Shown: positions 59,607-64,000 of the stretch, piece after piece
Position numbering within the stretch: the stretch's first letter is position 1
Layout of the letters: each line of letters opens with the position of its first letter
Source of the DNA: Rhodococcus sp. Leaf247
GTDB lineage: Bacteria > Actinomycetota > Actinomycetes > Mycobacteriales > Mycobacteriaceae
Reading direction: 5' to 3'
NCBI RefSeq assembly: GCF_001426185.1
Contig: NZ_LMRP01000002.1
Coordinates: 248,157 to 312,156 of the forward strand
DNA length: 64,000 nt
Notes under the pieces: model-generated
Database searches by the model: none
What the model was told of the DNA's origin: nothing
What the model saw: only the letters and a program-made list of their open reading frames with translations
Program-made: the position numbers and the translations under genes

Positions 59607-59669
59607 CGCTGACGCAGCGGTTCCGATGGCAGTCAGACTAACAGGAGCAGCGGTTTCACGGCGGTTATC

Positions 59670-59698
59670 TTGACCGCCCCGCACGCCATGCTTAGCGT
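59670..59698 (+). promoter_or_regulatory. promoter of MmgE/PrpD gene 2 (leaderless)
   Basis: TTGACC (59670-59675), 17-bp spacer, TAGCGT (59693-59698), then 7 nt to ATG 59706 with no Shine-Dalgarno sequence. Spacing predicts a transcript starting at or next to the start codon. Confidence 0.7.
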
Positions 59699-59705
59699 TA
59701 CCCGC

Positions 59706-61058
59706 ATGAGCCTTGCAGAGACGTTCCGACCAGCGGAACGCGTCCGCGACGCCGTCGACAGGCTGGCAGCCTTCGCGGCAGCCCTCGAGGACCGGTCGAT
59801 CGCACACGACACCCGGGTCGGCACCGTTCTGCTGGATCTCCTGGGGGTCACGCTGGCGGGCGCGCGAACCCCCGAGGTGACGGCGATGACGGCCCGATGG
59901 CGGTCCGAGCCGGGCAGTTCGTCGACGATCGGGCGCGCGGTCACGACGACGGCGGAGACCGCGTCGTACCTCGACGCCGTCGCGTCGTGCTGCCTGGAAC
60001 TGGACGAGGGAAACAAGTACGCGGCGGGTCATCCGGCAGCGCACGTCGTTCCGGCAGCCATCGCCGCGACACGCCTCGCCGACGGACCTGTGCCGGGCAC
60101 CCGGTTCCTCGCCGCCGTCGTGGCGGGGTACGAGGTGGCCACCCGATTCGGCGCGGCCCTGACACGCGATCCTCGCTGGCACACGCACGGCCATTGGGGT
60201 GCGACGGGCGCCGCCACCGCCGCCGCGGTGATCTGGCAACTCGACGCCGACCGCACTGCGGCCGCGATCGACGCATCGACCGCCCTGGTGCACGTGGCGC
60301 CGTGGGATGTGGTGCTGGCCGGGAACTTCGCCCGCAATCTCTGGATCGGCGGTGCCGTGCGCGCCGGTCTGGACGCGGCGCGACTGGCAGCCTCAGAACT
60401 GGTGCACAACAACGGGGCTGCCTCGTCGACACTCGGCGACATCGTCGGTTCTCTCGATCCGGTCGCGCTGTCCCTCGATCCGGACGGTGTCTTCGCCATC
60501 GATCAGGGGTACGCCAAGCGTCACGCGAGCTGTTCGTACACGCACGCCGCGGTGGACACCGTCTACGGATTGCGTCCGTCGTTCGACGCTCGGCACGTCG
60601 CCGCAGTACATGTCCGCACGCACGCATTGGCCGAGCCGCTGTTCCAAAGACACCCGGAGACACGACTCGAAGCGATGTTCTCGTTGCCCTTCGTCGTGGC
60701 TGCGGCGATGACGAACGACCGGATCGACGCGGACGCACTGACACCGCAGACGGACTCCTTCCGCCGTGCCGAGGACTTCAGTGCGCATGTGCACGTCGAG
60801 TCGTCGCCGGATCTCACCCGCCTGCTCCCCGATCGACGCGCCGCGGAAGTCGACGTCGTCCTGACGACGGGCGAGGTGCTGTCGGCCGGGACGCCCAACC
60901 CCGTGGGCGACGTGGACCATTTCCCCCTCGACGACGCGCAGGTGCTGGCCAAGATCGAACTGCTCGTCGGTCGGGAGGACGCCGCGACGATCGATCGTGT
61001 CGTCGCGGACCTCGCGGGATCGACGGATGTCGCCGAGATCCTGCGCGCGCTGCCGTGA
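59706..61058 (+). CDS. MmgE/PrpD-family protein 2
   Basis: 450 residues from ATG 59706. DTRVGTVLLDLLGVTLAGARTPEV, CCLELDEGNKYAAGHPAAHVVPAAIA (active-site region), THGHWGATGAATAAAVIW and KRHASCSYTHAAVDTVYGL follow the family plan, but it is clearly divergent from protein 1 (450 vs 477 residues, different active-site loop). It may be an epimerase, decarboxylase or dehydratase acting on a different intermediate. Operator D lies inside its first codons. Confidence 0.88.
   Translation: MSLAETFRPAERVRDAVDRLAAFAAALEDRSIAHDTRVGTVLLDLLGVTLAGARTPEVTAMTARWRSEPGSSSTIGRAVTTTAETASYLDAVASCCLELDEGNKYAAGHPAAHVVPAAIAATRLADGPVPGTRFLAAVVAGYEVATRFGAALTRDPRWHTHGHWGATGAATAAAVIWQLDADRTAAAIDASTALVHVAPWDVVLAGNFARNLWIGGAVRAGLDAARLAASELVHNNGAASSTLGDIVGSLDPVALSLDPDGVFAIDQGYAKRHASCSYTHAAVDTVYGLRPSFDARHVAAVHVRTHALAEPLFQRHPETRLEAMFSLPFVVAAAMTNDRIDADALTPQTDSFRRAEDFSAHVHVESSPDLTRLLPDRRAAEVDVVLTTGEVLSAGTPNPVGDVDHFPLDDAQVLAKIELLVGREDAATIDRVVADLAGSTDVAEILRALP
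59723..59739. promoter_or_regulatory. IclR-type operator D (within start of MmgE/PrpD 2)
   Basis: GTTCCGACCAGCGGAAC; outer arms perfect, two inner mismatches. At about +17 to +33 of the predicted transcript it would block elongation. Confidence 0.6.
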
Positions 61059-61169
61059 CCTCGCGTCCTGCTGCGGACGGTGTACACATACCGACCAGCC
61101 TGTAACACTGCGGGCGTCGACGGCGACGTGAGTGTGACCCGTCGCTTCCATCTCCGAGGATCTTCTTCC

Positions 61170-61745
61170 ATGTCGAACGCATACCCCCCGCCCTACCAGC
61201 CTCCCCTCGTCGAGACGCGGAAGAAGGGCAACCGGGGCAAGATCACCGCTGCCGTCGCAGCATTCGTCGGCCTGTCCGTCATCGGACTCGGCGCCATGCA
61301 GGACCCCGAGACTGTCGACGCCAGCGCCGAGACCGTCATCACCACCACGACGTCGGCTCCCACCACGACCTCCGCGCGCCCGACGACCACGACTCCGCGG
61401 AGCACCACGACGACGACCACCTCGGCCACCACGACCGAAGAGACCGTCACCGTGTACGCGCCACCTCCGACCACGGAACCCGCCTACACCGAGCCCGTGT
61501 ACGTCGAGACGCCGTATGTCGACGTCCCCGACATCGACCGTGCGTACGTGCCCGCGCCCGTTCCGTTCGTCGCCCCCGCCCCGATCCCGGCACCCGCGCC
61601 CTACGTCGAGGAGTCGTCGGGTTCGGCGTATTACAAGAACTGCTCGGCCGCGAAGGCTGCCGGCGCCGCACCCGTCTACGCGGGCGACCCCGGATACGGA
61701 TCGCACCTCGATCGCGACGGCGACGGCGTGGGCTGCGAGAACTGA
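61170..61745 (+). CDS. Thr/Pro-rich surface protein with Excalibur calcium-binding domain
   Basis: 191 residues. N-terminal YPPPYQPP, one membrane anchor (~residues 23-42: ITAAVAAFVGLSVIGLGAM), a low-complexity Thr-rich stalk (TTTTSAPTTTSA, residues ~55-100), a Pro/Tyr/Ala-rich segment, and a C-terminal Excalibur domain: YYKNCSAAKAAGAAPVYAGDPGY and DRDGDGVGCE with paired Cys and a DxDxDG calcium loop. Likely anchored outside the cell. GAGGA precedes the ATG. Confidence 0.88.
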   Translation: MSNAYPPPYQPPLVETRKKGNRGKITAAVAAFVGLSVIGLGAMQDPETVDASAETVITTTTSAPTTTSARPTTTTPRSTTTTTTSATTTEETVTVYAPPPTTEPAYTEPVYVETPYVDVPDIDRAYVPAPVPFVAPAPIPAPAPYVEESSGSAYYKNCSAAKAAGAAPVYAGDPGYGSHLDRDGDGVGCEN

Positions 61746-61746
61746 C

Positions 61747-62862
61747 TCAGCGCACGCTGGTCAACACACCGACCGCAGGCTTGGCGGTGCCGTCGGCGCG
61801 GTAGATCCCGAAGTAGTTCTCCTTGTCGGGATCGACCGTGGTCAGCGGGGCCCGGTCGGTGGTCTCGTAGAAGAAGATCGGCCCGGCCCAGCTGTAGGAC
61901 AGCCGGTTGTCGACGGCTTGCCGGTAGGCGGTGGCCTGGTCCTGCTCGGTGAGGCTGGGATCTCCGGCCGTCGCCGCGCCCGCTTCCGTCATGACGATGA
62001 GTTTCCCGGCGTCACCGTTCTCGGTCATGATCGTGCGCGCACTCTTCTGGTAGATCGCACCCTGAGCATCGGTGAAGTCGACGCTCATCTGAGACCACGC
62101 ATTCCAGTCCGCAGTGTCGTTCGGCATCGCAGGCGCCGTGTACGGGTGCCACCCGACGGCGTCGAAATAGTTCTTCGCTCCCGCGTCGTACATCTGGTCG
62201 AGGTAGGTGAGCGGGGAGATCGCGTGCCCTTCCGGGCTCTGCCCCGTCGTTCCGTACGGCGACAGCCCGGCGGCGACGATGCTGATGGAGCTGTACGTGG
62301 CGGCCTTCATCTTGGGATACGCGGCCTTCAGCAGGTCGACGTAGCCCTGCACGTTCGGCTTCCCGGTGACCGGGTCCGCCCAGAACATCCACAGATTCGG
62401 TTCGTTCCACACCTCGTACGACCGGACACCCTGCGGCGCATACCTGCTGACGACTTTCGCGGCGAACGTGGCGTAGTCGTTCGGATTCGTCGGAGGTGTG
62501 CTGCCGTCGGCCGTGGTCCGCGCCCACGGCGGTGTCTTCTGGATCAGCAGCAGCACGTTGAGCGACTTCGCCTTGGCTGCGGCCACCGCGCCGTCGGGAC
62601 CCGCCCAGTTGAACGATGTGCGGCCGCCGTCCTGGACGTACCACCAGTCGATCTCGATCCGGACCCACTTGGCGCCGGTACCCGCCACCCGTGCCGCCTG
62701 AGTTTTCTGCACCGCCGAACTGGCACGGAAGTCGATGCCGTTGAGACCGATTCCTTGGCGGCCCACGTACGAACTGGCCGCCGAGGCGTCCGGGACGCTC
62801 AGCGACGCGATCACCATCGCCGCCACGACCACTATCTGCGCAACTCGTCTACCCATGTGCAT
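61747..62862 (-). CDS. secreted clan-A glycoside hydrolase (GH5/GH39-like)
   Basis: 371 residues. Signal peptide to about residue 28 (DASAAS). A (beta/alpha)8 barrel with the clan-A catalytic pair: YEVWNEPNLWMF (acid/base Glu in NEP) and IVMTEAGAAT (nucleophile Glu). Other features: WVRIEIDWWYVQ and NYFDAVGWHPYTAP. Substrate unknown; an envelope arabinogalactan or exogenous polysaccharide is possible. Ends 1 bp from the convergent Excalibur gene. A tandem 9-bp repeat array lies 59-94 bp upstream. Confidence 0.9.
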   Translation of the reverse strand: MHMGRRVAQIVVVAAMVIASLSVPDASAASSYVGRQGIGLNGIDFRASSAVQKTQAARVAGTGAKWVRIEIDWWYVQDGGRTSFNWAGPDGAVAAAKAKSLNVLLLIQKTPPWARTTADGSTPPTNPNDYATFAAKVVSRYAPQGVRSYEVWNEPNLWMFWADPVTGKPNVQGYVDLLKAAYPKMKAATYSSISIVAAGLSPYGTTGQSPEGHAISPLTYLDQMYDAGAKNYFDAVGWHPYTAPAMPNDTADWNAWSQMSVDFTDAQGAIYQKSARTIMTENGDAGKLIVMTEAGAATAGDPSLTEQDQATAYRQAVDNRLSYSWAGPIFFYETTDRAPLTTVDPDKENYFGIYRADGTAKPAVGVLTSVR

Positions 62863-62920
62863 GACGGCACCCCCCGACCGATGCGGCTACCGCGGACGCG
62901 CGGGAACTCACGAGTCAGAA

Positions 62921-62956
62921 GTACCACCAGTCACATCAGTCACACGTGTAACACGC
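62921..62956 (+). promoter_or_regulatory. four tandem 9-bp MtrA-like repeats, second array
   Basis: GTACCACCA, GTCACATCA, GTCACACGT, GTAACACGC in exact 9-bp register. The 18-bp core CACATCAGTCACACGTGT is identical to the array at 45438-45473. Upstream of the glycoside hydrolase gene, on the opposite strand relative to the gene. Confidence 0.65.
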
Positions 62957-62971
62957 CGAACGCCGGTTCGA

Positions 62972-63998
62972 TCACCTCAACTCGCGTTTGAGCAGCTTGC
63001 CGCTCTGGTTACGTGGCAGTTCGTCCATGAACCGCACCTGCTTCGGAATCTTGAACGGTGCGATGCGGCCCGATACGTGCTCGACGATCTCCTCCGCGGT
63101 CACCGTGTGACCGTCCTTCACCGTGACCACGGCGGTGATCGCCTCGATCCACTTGTCGTCGGGAACGCCGATGACAGCCACCTCCGCAACAGCGGGATGG
63201 GTGTAGATCGCGTCCTCCACCTCGCGGGAGGCGACCAGGATCCCGCCGGTGTTGATGACGTCCTTGATGCGGTCCACCACGGTCACGAACCCGTCGGCGT
63301 CGCGGGTCACCAGGTCTCCGGAGTGGAACCAGCCGTCGCGGAACGCCTCGGCTGTGGCGTCGGGGTTGTCCCAGTACCCGTCGCACAACTGCGGCGAACG
63401 GTAGAGAATCTCTCCCGGTTCACCGTCCTCCACGTCCTCACCGTCGGCACTCACCACGCGCGTTTCGACGAAGAACACCGCCCGTCCACACGACGCGGGG
63501 CGCTCGTCGTGCTCCTCGGGTTGCAGCACCGTCGCGAGCGGCCCGATCTCGGATTGGCCGAAACAGTTGTAGAACTTCAGCTCCGGATACCGCGTCCGGA
63601 GCCGTTCGAGCACCGTGACCGGCATGATCGACGCTCCGTACTGGGCCTTCCTCAACGACGACAGGTCCCGACTGTCGAGATCGGGGTGACCGGCCAACGG
63701 CACCCACACCGTCGGCGCCAGGAAGAGCGACCCGATGCGTTCGGCCTCCACCCGGCGCAGGATCTCCGCGACGTCGGGCTTGGCCATCAGGCGGACCGTC
63801 GCCCCCACCGACAGGTACGGCAGAGCGAAGACATGCATCCCGGCGGAGTGGTAGAGCGGCATCGCGATCAACGGCGCATCGTCGGAGCCGAAGGACAGTG
63901 CGAGAACCGACGACACGTATTCGCTGACGAGAGCGCCGTGAGACATCATCGCGCCCTTGGGTTTCGACGTCGTCCCGGACGTGTAGAGCAACTGCGCC
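62972..63998 (-). CDS. AMP-forming acyl-CoA ligase, C-terminal part (5' end outside window)
   Basis: 342 residues visible, open to the right edge. ANL-superfamily motifs: LYTSGTTSKPKG (P-loop), YGASIMPV, NCFGQSEIGPLA (A5), GEILYRSPQLCDGYWDNPDAT, GWFHSGDLVTRDADGFVTVVDRIKDVINTGG (A7-A8 hinge) and ELPRNQSGKLLKREL with the A10 catalytic Lys. It activates a carboxylic acid, probably a fatty acid, to its CoA thioester. The N-terminal ~150 residues and promoter lie beyond the window. Confidence 0.92.
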   Translation of the reverse strand, partial: AQLLYTSGTTSKPKGAMMSHGALVSEYVSSVLALSFGSDDAPLIAMPLYHSAGMHVFALPYLSVGATVRLMAKPDVAEILRRVEAERIGSLFLAPTVWVPLAGHPDLDSRDLSSLRKAQYGASIMPVTVLERLRTRYPELKFYNCFGQSEIGPLATVLQPEEHDERPASCGRAVFFVETRVVSADGEDVEDGEPGEILYRSPQLCDGYWDNPDATAEAFRDGWFHSGDLVTRDADGFVTVVDRIKDVINTGGILVASREVEDAIYTHPAVAEVAVIGVPDDKWIEAITAVVTVKDGHTVTAEEIVEHVSGRIAPFKIPKQVRFMDELPRNQSGKLLKRELR

Positions 63999-64000
63999 AG

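Noticed and set aside
1-64000. tRNA, rRNA, insertion sequences, prophage or integrase genes
   Set aside because: None of the conserved motifs (CCA-ending cloverleafs, transposase DDE domains, integrase signatures) was found on reading both strands.

Overview
The window looks like chromosomal DNA of a high-GC actinobacterium of the order Mycobacteriales, most likely Rhodococcus or a close relative. Supporting signs are strong G/C third-position bias, GTG/TTG starts, ATGA-coupled operons, ESX/WXG-like small helical proteins, a DUF3558-type lipoprotein, a TerD protein, an Excalibur protein and MtrA-like 9-bp repeats. The genus is an inference. I see no rRNA, tRNA, CRISPR array, prophage or insertion sequence. 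Both ends cut genes: a HipA-like fragment on the left and an acyl-CoA ligase on the right.

Layout. 0-3.1 kb: HipA fragment, zinc-ribbon protein, NmrA-like reductase, and a WYL regulator divergent from a VOC protein. 3.1-6.7 kb: lactate oxidation operon lutABC (minus) divergent from a GntR/FCD regulator, with two identical-core 15-bp palindromes between them. 6.7-7.8 kb: glycerophosphodiesterase lipoprotein. 7.8-20.2 kb: L-rhamnose regulon, with a LacI-type repressor, a four-gene sugar ABC transporter, mutarotase, isomerase, a second isomerase-like protein, a bifunctional rhamnulose-phosphate aldolase/lactaldehyde dehydrogenase and a kinase. Its expected products are DHAP and L-lactate, and lactate is the substrate of the nearby lutABC. 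20.2-22.4 kb: TfoX-N protein and a three-gene ESX-like/large protein/partner cassette resembling polymorphic toxin plus immunity. 22.5-25.6 kb: small basic protein, FNT-family channel, and TrkA/TrkH potassium uptake. 25.6-30.9 kb: glpF-glpK-glpD divergent from a SorC-type regulator. 30.9-34.8 kb: SCO6745-like protein, Hsp20 under a CIRCE element, TerD, and PhoD phosphatase. 34.8-37.9 kb: tryptophan-kynurenine genes (TDO, kynureninase, HGGYW alpha/beta hydrolase). 37.9-42.6 kb: cupin, TetR with an alpha/beta hydrolase, CtaG-like and DUF2243 membrane proteins, acyl-CoA dehydrogenase. 42.7-43.3 kb: a gene-free block of three tandem ~174-bp repeats built from palindromes. 43.3-46.1 kb: lipoprotein, WXG-like protein, DUF4185 secreted protein, small membrane protein.

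46.1-61.1 kb holds the most novel-looking system, a 15-kb catabolic cluster. It contains a class III CoA-transferase, hydantoinase-like amidohydrolase, fumarate-reductase-like flavoprotein, Asp/Glu-racemase-like protein, complete LivKHMGF-type importer, IclR regulator, CitE-like lyase, two MmgE/PrpD proteins and a metal-dependent cyclase. A 17-bp palindrome (GTTCCGCTnAGCGGAAC type) occurs in both divergent control regions and links the halves into one probable regulon. The order suggests import, ring opening, CoA activation, hydration/dehydration and C-C cleavage of a cyclic imide, lactam or polycarboxylate, but the substrate is unknown. The right end carries an Excalibur protein, a secreted clan-A glycoside hydrolase and the ligase fragment.

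Other recurring signals are a 43-bp palindrome present five times, four tandem 9-bp MtrA-like repeats upstream of two secreted-protein genes, and several genes whose start codon lies about 7 nt after a -10 box (probable leaderless mRNAs).
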